In this document: positions 15,992 through 26,275 of the stretch, one piece after another | Numbering within the stretch: the stretch's first letter is position 1 | How the letters are laid out: each line of letters starts with the position of its first letter | From: Candidatus Aquabacterium excrementipullorum | GTDB lineage: Bacteria; Pseudomonadota; Gammaproteobacteria; Burkholderiales; Burkholderiaceae_C | Length of the DNA: 64,000 nucleotides | Direction of reading: 5' to 3' | Assembly: GCA_019112875.1 (NCBI GenBank) | Contig: DXIO01000147.1 | Location: forward strand, 28,735 to 92,734 | The notes under the pieces: generated by a model | What the model was told of the DNA's origin: nothing | What the model saw: only the letters and a program-made list of their open reading frames with translations | Databases searched by the model: none | Position numbers and translations under genes: made by a program

Positions 15992-17743
15992 ATGGACATG
16001 TCCCAAGGCAACGCGCACGGCAGCGCGGCCGAAATCCTCAATGGCTCCGACATCCTCGTGCGATGTCTGCAGGCCGAAAACGTCAAGTACATGTGGGGCT
16101 ACCCCGGCGGTGCCGTCCTGTACATCTACGACGCCCTCTACAAGCAAGACACCATCGAGCACGTGCTGGTGCGCCACGAACAGGCCGCCGTGCACGCCGC
16201 TGACGGCTACGCACGCGCCACCGGCGACGTCGGCGTGGCCCTGGTCACCTCGGGCCCCGGCGTCACCAATGCCATCACCGGCATCGCCACGGCCTACATG
16301 GACTCCATCCCGATGGTGATCATCACCGGCCAGGTGCCCACGCCCGCGATCGGCCTGGACGCCTTCCAGGAGTGCGACACCGTCGGCATCACGCGTCCGA
16401 TCGTCAAGCACAACTTCCTGGTCAAGGACGTGGCCGAGCTGGCCACCACCCTGAAGAAGGCCTTCCACATCGCGCGCACCGGTCGTCCGGGCCCCGTGGT
16501 GGTCGATATCCCGAAGGATGTGTCGCTCAAGACCACGGCTTTCCACTACCCCGAGTCGGTGGAAATGCGCTCGTACAACCCGGTGCGCAAGGGCCACGGC
16601 GGCCAGATCCGCAAGGCCGTGCAGCTGCTGCTGGGCGCCAAGCGTCCCTACATCTACACCGGCGGCGGCGTGATCCTGGCGGAAGCCGCCAAGGAACTGC
16701 GCGAGCTGTGCGCGCTGCTGAACTACCCCTCCACCAGCACGCTGATGGGCCTGGGTGCGATCCCCGCGTCCGACCCGAACTTCCTGGGCATGCTGGGCAT
16801 GCATGGCACGTACGAAGCCAACATGACCATGCAGAACGCCGACGTGGTGATCGCCGTGGGCGCCCGCTTCGACGACCGCGTGATCGGCAACCCCAAGCAC
16901 TTCGCCCAGGTCGAGCGCAAGATCATCCACATCGACATCGACCCGTCGAGCATTTCCAAGCGCGTCAAGGTCGACATCCCCATCGTGGGCGATGTGAAGG
17001 ACGTGCTGCAGGAGTTGATCGCCCAGATCAAGGAATCCACCCAGCGCCCCGACCAGAACGCCCTGGCCACCTGGTGGAACCAGGTCAACGAGTGGAAGAA
17101 GCGCGACTGCCTGAAGTACAAGCTCTCGGACGAGGTGATCAAGCCCCAGTTCGTGATCGAGAAGCTGACCGAGCTGACGCGTGGCACCGACCACTACATC
17201 ACGTCCGACGTCGGCCAGCACCAGATGTTCGCCGCGCAGTTCTGCAAGTTCGAGGAGCCGCGCCGCTGGATCAACTCCGGTGGCCTGGGCACCATGGGTG
17301 TGGGCCTGCCCTACGCCATGGGCATCAAGCTGGCCAAGCCCGACGCCGACGTGTTCTGCGTGACCGGCGAAGGCTCGATCCAGATGTGCATCCAGGAGCT
17401 CTCGACCTGCCTGCAGTACAACACGCCGGTCAAGGTGCTGTCGCTCAACAACCGCTACCTGGGCATGGTGCGCCAGTGGCAGCAGCTGGACTACGGCAGC
17501 CGCTACTCGCACAGCTACATGGACGCGCTGCCCGACTTCGTGAAGCTGGCCGAGGCCTATGGCCACGTCGGCATGCTGATCGAGCGCCCGGGTGACGTCG
17601 AAGGCGCGCTGCGCGAGGCCATCAAGCTGAAAGACCGCACGGTGTTCCTGGACATCCGCACCGACCCGACGGAAAACGTCTGGCCGATGGTGCAGGCCGG
17701 CAAGGGCATCTCCGAGATGCTGCTGGGCTCCGAGGACCTGTGA
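15992..17743 (+). CDS. ilvB: Acetolactate synthase large (catalytic) subunit
   Basis: This 583-residue thiamine-diphosphate enzyme makes 2-acetolactate or 2-aceto-2-hydroxybutyrate, the first common step to valine, leucine and isoleucine. The catalytic Glu lies in LVRHEQAAVHAADGYARATG. The FAD-binding middle domain holds VGARFDDRVIGN. The C-terminal ThDP motif reads TGEGSIQMCIQ and ends SLNNRYLGMV. The usual GDG is GEG here, which I recall as common in this bacterial group. The true start is MDMSQGNAHG at 15992, with AAAGG upstream; the longer open frame is leader. The 212-base gap to ilvN contains a GC-rich dyad (CCCCGG/CCGGGG). Confidence 0.96.
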   Translation: MDMSQGNAHGSAAEILNGSDILVRCLQAENVKYMWGYPGGAVLYIYDALYKQDTIEHVLVRHEQAAVHAADGYARATGDVGVALVTSGPGVTNAITGIATAYMDSIPMVIITGQVPTPAIGLDAFQECDTVGITRPIVKHNFLVKDVAELATTLKKAFHIARTGRPGPVVVDIPKDVSLKTTAFHYPESVEMRSYNPVRKGHGGQIRKAVQLLLGAKRPYIYTGGGVILAEAAKELRELCALLNYPSTSTLMGLGAIPASDPNFLGMLGMHGTYEANMTMQNADVVIAVGARFDDRVIGNPKHFAQVERKIIHIDIDPSSISKRVKVDIPIVGDVKDVLQELIAQIKESTQRPDQNALATWWNQVNEWKKRDCLKYKLSDEVIKPQFVIEKLTELTRGTDHYITSDVGQHQMFAAQFCKFEEPRRWINSGGLGTMGVGLPYAMGIKLAKPDADVFCVTGEGSIQMCIQELSTCLQYNTPVKVLSLNNRYLGMVRQWQQLDYGSRYSHSYMDALPDFVKLAEAYGHVGMLIERPGDVEGALREAIKLKDRTVFLDIRTDPTENVWPMVQAGKGISEMLLGSEDL

Positions 17744-17955
17744 ACCCATTGAAGTAACCCCGTGCCCCGGCGCTGCCCGGGGATCGACGCCCCTGCGCTT
17801 TCCGGCGCGTGGGCGGGCGATTCAAGCCTCGCGCCGCCATGCGGCGATGGGGCAGGGCGGCACCAAGGGCGTTTTTCCCTGACTTTGTCGAACCCCGTGG
17901 CCACGGCCTGCCGGTTACCGCCGGCTGGCTCAAGAGCGCGAAAGGACGATTGAAT

Positions 17956-19534
<1,579 letters not shown>

Positions 19535-19577
19535 TCGTGTTGGCCGGCCCTGGTGCCGGCCGTCGCAGAGTTCGAGA

Positions 19578-19607
19578 AAGCCGCCCCCCGGGGCGGCTTT
19601 TTGTTTT
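19578..19607 (+). terminator. Rho-independent terminator of ilvBNC
   Basis: AAGCCGCCCC and GGGGCGGCTT pair around a tight loop, followed by a T-rich tail (TTTTTGTTTTG). It begins about 44 bases after the ilvC stop. Confidence 0.92.
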
Positions 19608-19646
19608 GTGCGCCCGGTGTGGCGGCAGTGTGTTTGCCGCCTGGTT

Positions 19647-22160
19647 TCAGCGCGGGGGCAGGTGTTCCCGCAGCCAGCGTTCCGAATCGCCTTGCTTGAA
19701 GAAGCTCGCCCAGGCGAACACGTCCTGCCCGTGATCGTCGCGCTGAGAGGCATCGGCGCCGTGGTCGAGCAGCCACTGCATGGCGGCGATGCGGCCCTTG
19801 GCGGCGGCCAGCTGCAGCGGGCTTTCACCGCGGCTGGCGGTGGCGCGGGTGTTGAGCGGCAGGCCACGCTTGAGCAGCGTGTCCAGGCAGGGCACGCAGT
19901 CGCCCATGGCGGCCATGTGCACGGGTGTCCAGCCCCAGCGGTTGGCCACGTCGGTGCGGGCGCCGGCCGCGAGCAGTTTCTCGAAGGCCTCGGGCTGTCC
20001 GAAGTAGGCGGCCATCAGCAAGGCGGTGTCGCCGCGTTCGTTCACGCTGATCTGGTCGGCGTAGTTCACGTCGGCGCCGTGCTGCAGCAGGGTGTCCATG
20101 ATGGGCAGCAGGCCGCGCCCGGCGGCCAGCATCAGCACCGAACGGCCCGAATCGCTGGTGGCGGATGGATTGGCGCCATCACGCAGGGCCTTGCGCACGG
20201 CGCGTTCGTCCGCCGCGTCGATGGCGCGCAGCAGGGCCTGATCGGCCAGACCGATGCTGAGCAAGGCATTGAACTGCTGGTGCACGGGGCGCAGCCAGGC
20301 GCGAGCGGTGTCGTTCGCTGTCAGCGACAAGGCCGCGTCCAGATGCGTGGCGAACGCCAGGCTGATCACAGTCAACAGGAGCCAGCCGGTGAGGGTGCTG
20401 ATGCGCTCACGCGCGGTAGGTGAGCGGGCGGTGAAGGTGGCAGCATCGGCCCTGGGCTTGGCCTGCTGCCGCAGCTTCTGGAGTTGCTCGGCCGCGCCCA
20501 GCGCGACGCCCAGCCCGGGCAGCGGGGGCGTCACGCTCTGACGGCGCAGGGTGTTGCTGTCCCATTGTTCGAGCAGGTGGTGGCCGGCGGCCTGGCCATG
20601 GGCTTTCTGGGTGTGCGTGAGCCGGGGTGCCAGGGCGCTGTCTGGTGCGACTGCCAGCACCGTGAAATGCCGCCGCAGGCTCGATGAGCGGTCCAGCCAC
20701 CAGGCGCCAGGTGTGATCCCCACCACCCAACGGCGGGTGCCGACATGCAGGGCCAGGCCGATGGTGAGCATGGAGCCGAGCATGCCCAGAAGCCAGATGA
20801 GCGCATCGGCCGATTCTTCGGCATGGAAGTGCTGGCGTGATGCCACGGCAAGGCCCAGGCTGAACAGGCCGATGGCGATCGCACCGCCCACCCGCCACGG
20901 CCGTGTGAAATGGGCCAGTTGAAGGCCATGTTCCTGGCTCAGCCACATCACCGTGGGCGGTACGGCTTCGGCCGTGGCTGCGGGCAAAGGTGCCTCGGCA
21001 GCGGTGGAGGTTGGCGTGACCACGAAGCCCGGTCTGCCGGCTTGCACGGGCAGATCGAACACCTGTTCGCCCCTTCGCTTCGCTTCTTCCACGATCAGGC
21101 GCCAGCTGATCCGGTGGCCTTCCTTGTCGATGCCGGAGCGCTGGGCATGGGCCGGCCAATGCACCTTCATGCGCAGATGTGCGCCGCCATCCCCCGTGGG
21201 ATGGATGCTCAGTGGCAAGACCTGTTCGCTCAGTGTTTCCTCCGAGCGCTCCGAATCGTCATGGGGCAGGCGGCTTTGCACCAGGCGTGCCTTCCAGCCT
21301 GATGCGTCGGCATGGCGCCAGCGAGCGGGTGGGAGATGCAGTGTGAGGCCTGATGGTTCGCCAGCGTGCAGGGCGTCGTTGTCCAGTGTCAATGCGCTAC
21401 CACGGTGGCGCAACGCTTGGCGCCAGGTGGCCACGGCGGCCCAGGCCATCAGCAGGCCGACGGCGGGGAACAGCCCGACGAAGACATCGGCGAAGCGCCA
21501 GCCCTCTCGATCGGCCCAGACCGCCAGCGCGATGGGAAAAGCAATGAGGTTCCACAGCAGCGTGAAGATGGTGATGCCCCAGGCCTTGGCCTTGCTGTTG
21601 TCCCGCAGCGCGCCTGATGGAGGCGGCACGGGCAAACCGTCCGCGGGGGTGTCGTGCGGGCCTCTCAGGACCGCGATCAGGGCCACCAGCGCACCCAGGC
21701 CCACGGCCGGAAAGATGAGCGCGAAGGGCAGCAGGAATGCGAGTTGGCGCCATCTTGGCTCACGATCGAGCAGGGCCATGCCAGGGTGCTCGGGGTCGAT
21801 CCAGGCGGTCACGGTCTGGCCCGTGCGTTGTGCGGCCTCAAGGCGAGCGTGCCATTGCTTCTGCTCGTGGCTGTTCAGGCTCCAGGCGATGCGGTCACCC
21901 GTCAGGGTTCGGCCCGAATACTGGTATTGGTAGCGGACGACGGGATGGAGGTCCCCATCGCTGTCTTCTTCCATGCGGACATCCAGCACGCGGGCCGGCA
22001 CGGGCACGTAGTGCTGCAGGCGGGGCGCTTCCTTCAGTGCGTGCCACAGGGGCCGCACGCCGATCACCAGCCCGCCCGCGCCGAAGGCCAGCACGAACAA
22101 GGACAGGAACAAGGCGATGCCGATGCGGCCGAGCAGGCCCAGCTTGCGGGGTGCACCCAT
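19647..22160 (-). CDS. DUF3592-like membrane protein with C-terminal ankyrin repeats
   Basis: This 837-residue protein joins two unrelated parts. The N-terminal half (1-260) has a first helix IGIALFLSLFVLAFGAGGLV. A DUF3592-like extracytoplasmic domain follows (ARVLDVRMEEDSDGDLHPVV, YQYSGRTLTGDRI), then more helices. A central region has a further helix pair near residues 430-490 and another helix near 590. The last 200 residues carry at least four ankyrin repeats (SVLMLAAGRGLLPIMDTLLQ, ALLMAAYFGQPEAFEKLLAA, PVHMAAMGDCVPCLDTLL, PLQLAAAKGRIAAMQWLLDH). The function is unknown; the repeats suggest protein binding. ATG 22160 is chosen as the first before the membrane helix, without a clear ribosome-binding site. 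Confidence 0.85.
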   Translation of the reverse strand: MGAPRKLGLLGRIGIALFLSLFVLAFGAGGLVIGVRPLWHALKEAPRLQHYVPVPARVLDVRMEEDSDGDLHPVVRYQYQYSGRTLTGDRIAWSLNSHEQKQWHARLEAAQRTGQTVTAWIDPEHPGMALLDREPRWRQLAFLLPFALIFPAVGLGALVALIAVLRGPHDTPADGLPVPPPSGALRDNSKAKAWGITIFTLLWNLIAFPIALAVWADREGWRFADVFVGLFPAVGLLMAWAAVATWRQALRHRGSALTLDNDALHAGEPSGLTLHLPPARWRHADASGWKARLVQSRLPHDDSERSEETLSEQVLPLSIHPTGDGGAHLRMKVHWPAHAQRSGIDKEGHRISWRLIVEEAKRRGEQVFDLPVQAGRPGFVVTPTSTAAEAPLPAATAEAVPPTVMWLSQEHGLQLAHFTRPWRVGGAIAIGLFSLGLAVASRQHFHAEESADALIWLLGMLGSMLTIGLALHVGTRRWVVGITPGAWWLDRSSSLRRHFTVLAVAPDSALAPRLTHTQKAHGQAAGHHLLEQWDSNTLRRQSVTPPLPGLGVALGAAEQLQKLRQQAKPRADAATFTARSPTARERISTLTGWLLLTVISLAFATHLDAALSLTANDTARAWLRPVHQQFNALLSIGLADQALLRAIDAADERAVRKALRDGANPSATSDSGRSVLMLAAGRGLLPIMDTLLQHGADVNYADQISVNERGDTALLMAAYFGQPEAFEKLLAAGARTDVANRWGWTPVHMAAMGDCVPCLDTLLKRGLPLNTRATASRGESPLQLAAAKGRIAAMQWLLDHGADASQRDDHGQDVFAWASFFKQGDSERWLREHLPPR

Positions 22161-22261
22161 GGCGATGAGTTTGGATTGACTGGCGCCAAGATACCTCAGC
22201 CCCTGAGGCATGGCTGCGCGCTCAATCCCTCGGGCGTTGCGCCGTGGCTGCACTCAGGTGC

Positions 22262-23461
22262 TCAAGCGTTCGTACGCCTCCATGGCTGCCAGCGCAACCG
22301 CCAGCCCAGCAGCAGACCCAGGCCCGCGCAGAGAAGGAAGACCCAGCCCGACACGGCAGCTGCCATGATCCCTGACAGCAAGGTGCCCACGGTGCAGCCC
22401 AGCGCCAGCATGCTGCCCAGGCCCATCAGCAGGCCCCCAACAAAGTTACGGGCGGCTTCTTGCCTGGTTGGCCAGCGCGGTTTGAAATCACCAGCAATCA
22501 GTGCGGCGGCGAAGGCACCCAGCACCAGGCCGACCACCAGCGCGCCGTTGTTCGACCACAGGGTCTCCTTGATGGTGGTGACGCAGCCACGGAAGGTGTC
22601 GAGCCCTTCCAGCCGGCTGGGCAGCAGCCAGCCTTGCTGGTCCGCCAGCGTGCGCGCCAGGCTGCCGAGTTCAGAGGTGACGCCCAATGGCGACACGCGC
22701 AGGAAGGCCAGCACGCCGAGTCCGCCGATGAGCACGCCGCCCATGTGGGGCGTCCAGCGTCGCTGCCACCAGGCCACCTTGAGCCCAACTGGCGATTCGG
22801 GTGTGCGATGGAATTTCCAAAGCAGCCATGCCAGCGCACCCAATCCCAGCAGTTGTACCGCCAGCGATCCCTCATAGCCCAGGTGATGAGGCAGCCACAG
22901 CACGGGGGCCTCCTGGATCTGTCGCAGGTACAGGGCATTCCAGGCCTGCAGGCCCAGCACGAAGCCCAGCACCGTGCCAGCCAGCGCGATCGGGGCGGTC
23001 AGCGCGCCTTCGCCCAGCCGGTACAGCTGTGCGCTGATGCACGATCCGGCCAGCGCCATGCCCAGGCCGAAGGTGAACGAGGCGCCCACCAGCACGACGC
23101 TCACCGGCCCGATGTGCGCACCCGGCGGCAAGCGCCCAGGCGCGGGCTCGGGCAGGAAGGCGCCGAACACCGCGTGGTAGCCCAGCGTGCCCACGGCCAG
23201 CGCCGCCAGGATGCCCAACAGCCCGCGTGCATCCCGCTGCTCGATGAAGTCACGGCTGACGCAATAAAAACAGAAGCGCGAGCGCTGCAGCAAGGCGCCG
23301 AACGCCAGGCCGAACACCAGTGACAGGGCCAGCGCACGGCCCCCCGGCAGCGCAGACAGATGCCGGTGCAGCAAAAAGGCCGCGCACAGCGCGGCCACGA
23401 GGGACAGGAAGGCCATCCAACCGGGCCCTCGCTGCCCGATTGGCAAAGGCGTTGAACTCAT
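22262..23461 (-). CDS. YeeE/YedE family sulfur-compound (thiosulfate) transporter
   Basis: This 399-residue membrane protein has about nine to ten helices and the conserved cysteines of the TsuA/YeeE family: LQRSRFCFYCVSRDF, ALAGSCISAQLYRLGEGAL and LALGCTVGTLLSGIM. YeeE takes up thiosulfate by relaying it along such cysteines. The gene starts 7 bases after the stop of the secreted rhodanese, so the two form an operon for extracytoplasmic sulfur handling and import. Substrate is inferred from the family. Start MSSTPLPIGQ at 23461. Confidence 0.9.
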   Translation of the reverse strand: MSSTPLPIGQRGPGWMAFLSLVAALCAAFLLHRHLSALPGGRALALSLVFGLAFGALLQRSRFCFYCVSRDFIEQRDARGLLGILAALAVGTLGYHAVFGAFLPEPAPGRLPPGAHIGPVSVVLVGASFTFGLGMALAGSCISAQLYRLGEGALTAPIALAGTVLGFVLGLQAWNALYLRQIQEAPVLWLPHHLGYEGSLAVQLLGLGALAWLLWKFHRTPESPVGLKVAWWQRRWTPHMGGVLIGGLGVLAFLRVSPLGVTSELGSLARTLADQQGWLLPSRLEGLDTFRGCVTTIKETLWSNNGALVVGLVLGAFAAALIAGDFKPRWPTRQEAARNFVGGLLMGLGSMLALGCTVGTLLSGIMAAAVSGWVFLLCAGLGLLLGWRLRWQPWRRTNA

Positions 23462-23468
23462 GTGCGTG

Positions 23469-24383
23469 TCAACGACCGCCCCACAGGGTGCCTGCCGGGT
23501 TGTTGATGGGCACGCCCACGGTGTTACCGTACTCCGTCCACGAACCGTCGTAGTTGCGCACGTCGTAGCCCAGCAGCTTCTTCAGCGCGAACCAGGTGTG
23601 GCTGGAGCGTTCGCCGATGCGGCAGTAGGTGATCACCGAGCGCTTGCCGTCGATGCCGGCGCTGGCGTAGAGCTTGCGCAACTCTTCCACGGGCTTGAAG
23701 GTGCCATCGGCGGCCACGGCCTGGCCCCACGGCACGTTGACGGCGCCAGGCACATGGCCCGCGCGCACGGCCAGCTCCTGCACGCCGGTGGGCGCGAATA
23801 CCTTGCCGCTGTACTCGTCGGCCGAGCGGATGTCGACCAGCGCGGTGTTGCTCTTCTTCTCGGCCGCGGCGACCACGTCCGGCAGGCGAGCGCGCAGGCC
23901 GGTGTTGGCGGCGCTGACCTTGATGTTGCCCGCCGAGGGCGTGGCGGCCAGTGGCGACAGGGCGCGGCCTTCGGCCTCCCACTTCTTGCGGCCACCATCG
24001 AGCAGCTTCACGTTCTTGACGCTGTAGACATCGAAGACCCAGGCGCCCCAGGCGGCGAACCAGTTGTTGTTGTCACCGTAGAGGATCACGGTGCTGTCCT
24101 GGTTGACGCCAGCGGCGCGCAGCTTCTTCTCCAGGTCCTGCGGGGTGGCGATGTCCCGGCGCACGGGATCGACCAGGTCGGTGTGCCATTCGAAGTTCGA
24201 CGCGCCAGGGATGTGCCCGCGCTCATAGACGCCTGGCACCACGCTGACCTCGATGATCCGGATCTTGGGATCATTCAGGTTCTTTTCGAGCCAGTCGGTG
24301 CTGACCAGGAAAGGCGAGTTGGCCAGGGCGGGCAGGCTGAACAGCCAGGCGCTGGCCGCCAGTAGCTTCTTGAACGTCTTCAT
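23469..24383 (-). CDS. Secreted tandem-rhodanese sulfurtransferase
   Basis: This 304-residue periplasmic enzyme has a signal peptide (MKTFKKLLAASAWLFSLPAL, then ANS) and two rhodanese domains. The first (about 25-150) is inactive-like, with DNNNWFAAW where a cysteine loop would be. The second (about 170-300) has the catalytic Cys in VITYCRIGERSSHTWF. Such enzymes move sulfane sulfur between thiosulfate or mercaptopyruvate and acceptors. The start at 24383 has GAGAGG seven bases upstream; the longer frame upstream is not coding. It is translated with the YeeE transporter gene directly downstream. Confidence 0.92.
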   Translation of the reverse strand: MKTFKKLLAASAWLFSLPALANSPFLVSTDWLEKNLNDPKIRIIEVSVVPGVYERGHIPGASNFEWHTDLVDPVRRDIATPQDLEKKLRAAGVNQDSTVILYGDNNNWFAAWGAWVFDVYSVKNVKLLDGGRKKWEAEGRALSPLAATPSAGNIKVSAANTGLRARLPDVVAAAEKKSNTALVDIRSADEYSGKVFAPTGVQELAVRAGHVPGAVNVPWGQAVAADGTFKPVEELRKLYASAGIDGKRSVITYCRIGERSSHTWFALKKLLGYDVRNYDGSWTEYGNTVGVPINNPAGTLWGGR

Positions 24384-24470
24384 GTCGTGACCTCTCATGC
24401 GCCATGGATGTTGGTGATGCTGGAATGCGGTGGACGCGTGCCGCCGACGCAGTCTCATTCATGTTGAGTT

Positions 24471-24506
24471 CATTTGTTAAATGCTGGATTCGCATTTGGA
24501 TATGCG
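24471..24506. promoter_or_regulatory. AT-rich dyads in the rhodanese/flavin reductase divergent region
   Basis: Two small inverted repeats lie in an AT-rich island: CATTT-GTT-AAATG (24471-24483) and CGCAT-TTGGAT-ATGCG (24491-24506). They fall between the divergent rhodanese and flavin reductase starts and could be operator sites. No specific regulator can be named. Confidence 0.3.
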
Positions 24507-24584
24507 TTTCCTGGCTGCGACGATGGGACGAGGTCTCCATCGCCCTTCCCGGGCGAGGCTTGGTGCCGATGGCTACACTGGCTC

Positions 24585-25178
24585 ATGACCGACCGACCCG
24601 CCCACGTGGTGCCTGTGGACCTCGCCAAGGCCTACCGCCTGATCAACCACGGCCCGACCGTGCTGGTCAGCGCGGCCCATGGCGGGCGCCGCAACGTGAT
24701 GGCTGCTGCCTGGAACATGCCGCTGGATTTCGCGCCGCCCAAGGTGGCGGTGGTGATCGACCGCAAGACTTATACGCGTGAGCTGATCGAGGCCTCAGGA
24801 GAGTTGGTTCTGTGCGTGCCGACGCGCGCGCAGATCGAGGCGGTCTCGCAGGTGGGCAGCACCTCGGGCCGCGGTCTGGACCAGGCCACCGACAAGTTCG
24901 AGGCCGCAGGCCTGACGACCTTCCGTGGCGACCAGGTCGCAGCGCCTTTGGTGGAAGGCTGTGTGGCCTGGCTGGAGTGCAAGCTGCTGCCCGAGCCCGA
25001 GATGGCTCAGCGCTACGACCTGTTCCTGGCCGAGGTGGTCGCGGCCTGGGCCGATAGCCGCGTGTTCGATGGGGGGCACTGGCGGCCCATCGATGCAGCG
25101 CACAGCACGCTGCACCATGTGGCCGGCGGTGTGTTCTTCACGCTGGGCGAGCCGGTCAAGAGCCGCGACGGCGATTGA
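24585..25178 (+). CDS. Flavin reductase family protein (FMN-binding split barrel)
   Basis: This 197-residue cytosolic protein has the flavin reductase-like FMN-binding fold. Landmarks are GPTVLVSAAHGGRRNVMAAA near residue 25, VAVVIDRKTYTRELIEASGE, and CVAWLECKLLPEPEMAQRYD. The C-terminal HHVAGGVFFTLGEP closes the domain. Members reduce flavin with NAD(P)H for a partner monooxygenase or act as flavoprotein oxidoreductases; no partner is adjacent here. The ATG at 24585 (MTDRPAHVVPVDL) fits the family, while the open frame reaches further upstream. Confidence 0.88.
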   Translation: MTDRPAHVVPVDLAKAYRLINHGPTVLVSAAHGGRRNVMAAAWNMPLDFAPPKVAVVIDRKTYTRELIEASGELVLCVPTRAQIEAVSQVGSTSGRGLDQATDKFEAAGLTTFRGDQVAAPLVEGCVAWLECKLLPEPEMAQRYDLFLAEVVAAWADSRVFDGGHWRPIDAAHSTLHHVAGGVFFTLGEPVKSRDGD

Positions 25179-25194
25179 CCTGACCGCTGAACCT

Positions 25195-25212
25195 GGGCGG
25201 ATCAGTCCGCCC
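25195..25212. terminator. Hairpin at the flavin reductase/MerR convergent junction
   Basis: GGGCGGA-TCAG-TCCGCCC is a perfect seven-base stem with a four-base loop that overlaps the MerR gene stop codon at 25202. There is no U-tract on either strand, so intrinsic termination is uncertain. Confidence 0.35.
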
Positions 25213-26176
25213 AGTCGTTGAGGGGCGAGCCCGACGACAGCTTCTCGCGCTGCTGGCGCACGCGGGCCTTGAGCTTGTCGTGCACGCCGCGGTCGAACTC
25301 CTGCTGCAGCACCACCGGGAAGGCCGCAGACACCGAGCCGATGGCCAGCGGGCGCAGGCGCTCGAACAGGTTGTGCACGGTGCGCAAGGCATTGGGCGGC
25401 AGGGCCTGCAGCGGATCCTTGTCGGCCCCTGCATCCGCGTCGTCCTGCTGCGGGCTCAGCGATTGCATCAACTCTCGCACCATGGCGACCACGAACTGGT
25501 CGACATAGGCCTGCGCAATAGCGCGCATGTGCTCGATGAGCTGGTTTTGCAACGCCAGCGAGGTGGACAGCGGCACCTTCATCTCGGCCATCTGCTTGCC
25601 GATGGCCCACAGCGACGGGCTGAGGATGTCGACCTGCGTATCGGCCTTGAGCGGGCTTTCCTGATCCACATCGACGGTTTCGTACAACCCGGTGTTGAGC
25701 AGCGGCATGACCTGCTCGGCGGTGATGCTTTCACCCCAGTGCTCGGTCAGATCGGCCAGACTCTTGCGCAAGGGTTGTTCCACGCGGAAGAAGCCGTTGG
25801 AAAAGAGCTGGGCAATCAGCGAGTACTCGGCACCGGCGCGGTCCGGCACGCGGGCCAGCAGATCGCCGATGGCCTCCAGGCCGAACCCCATGTGGCGCAT
25901 CTCGCGGATGAGTTCCAGCCGGGATTTGTGCTGGCCCGAGTACAGGCCCAGACGCCCATGCAGCACGGGTGGTGGCATCAGGCCGGCGGTCTGGTAGGCG
26001 CGGATGTTGCGCACCGACACCCCGGTCTGCCGGGCCAGTTCGGCCACCGTCATGCCCGAGCCGCTGTCGGGGGCGCTGGCGGGTTTGCGTCGCGACACCG
26101 CGGCACCCGGCTTGGTGGCGGCCTTGGCGCCCGCAGCGGGCTTCTTGCTCGAAGGTGACGGGGCTTGAGAGGGCAT
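25202..26176 (-). CDS. MerR family transcriptional regulator
   Basis: This 324-residue DNA-binding protein has a basic, Ala/Lys-rich tail at 1-40 and then a MerR winged helix at about 42-110: MTVAELARQTGVSVRNIRAY, QTAGLMPPPVLHGRLGLYSG, IREMRHMGFGLEAIGDLLAR. The remaining 210 residues are an alpha-helical effector or dimer region without an obvious metal-binding cysteine cluster, so metal sensing is unlikely. It is divergent from the chalcone isomerase-like gene at 26276 and may control it or itself. The ATG at 26176 has no strong ribosome-binding site. The open frame reaches 26365, but that part overlaps the neighbouring gene. Confidence 0.87.
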   Translation of the reverse strand: MPSQAPSPSSKKPAAGAKAATKPGAAVSRRKPASAPDSGSGMTVAELARQTGVSVRNIRAYQTAGLMPPPVLHGRLGLYSGQHKSRLELIREMRHMGFGLEAIGDLLARVPDRAGAEYSLIAQLFSNGFFRVEQPLRKSLADLTEHWGESITAEQVMPLLNTGLYETVDVDQESPLKADTQVDILSPSLWAIGKQMAEMKVPLSTSLALQNQLIEHMRAIAQAYVDQFVVAMVRELMQSLSPQQDDADAGADKDPLQALPPNALRTVHNLFERLRPLAIGSVSAAFPVVLQQEFDRGVHDKLKARVRQQREKLSSGSPLNDWAD

Positions 26177-26180
26177 TTGT

Positions 26181-26226
26181 AATGCAAGTAGCAATCGCGA
26201 AATGATGAGCTGCTTAATGTTGCATT
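26181..26226. promoter_or_regulatory. Inverted repeat between MerR and chalcone isomerase-like genes
   Basis: AATGCAA (26181-26187) and TTGCATT (26220-26226) form a perfect seven-base inverted repeat with 32 bases between the arms, inside the 99-base divergent intergenic region. MerR operators normally have a tighter spacing, so this may instead be two half-sites for another dimer. Confidence 0.25.
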
Positions 26227-26275
26227 CCCGATGTAGCATGACCATCCGTTTTTTCACCAACCTGCTTTGCGCAAC

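Noticed and set aside
15755..17749. Long minus-strand open frame of 664 codons
   Set aside because: It lies wholly antisense to ilvB and is an artefact of GC-rich third positions; its translation is His/Val/Gly-rich low-complexity sequence without motifs.
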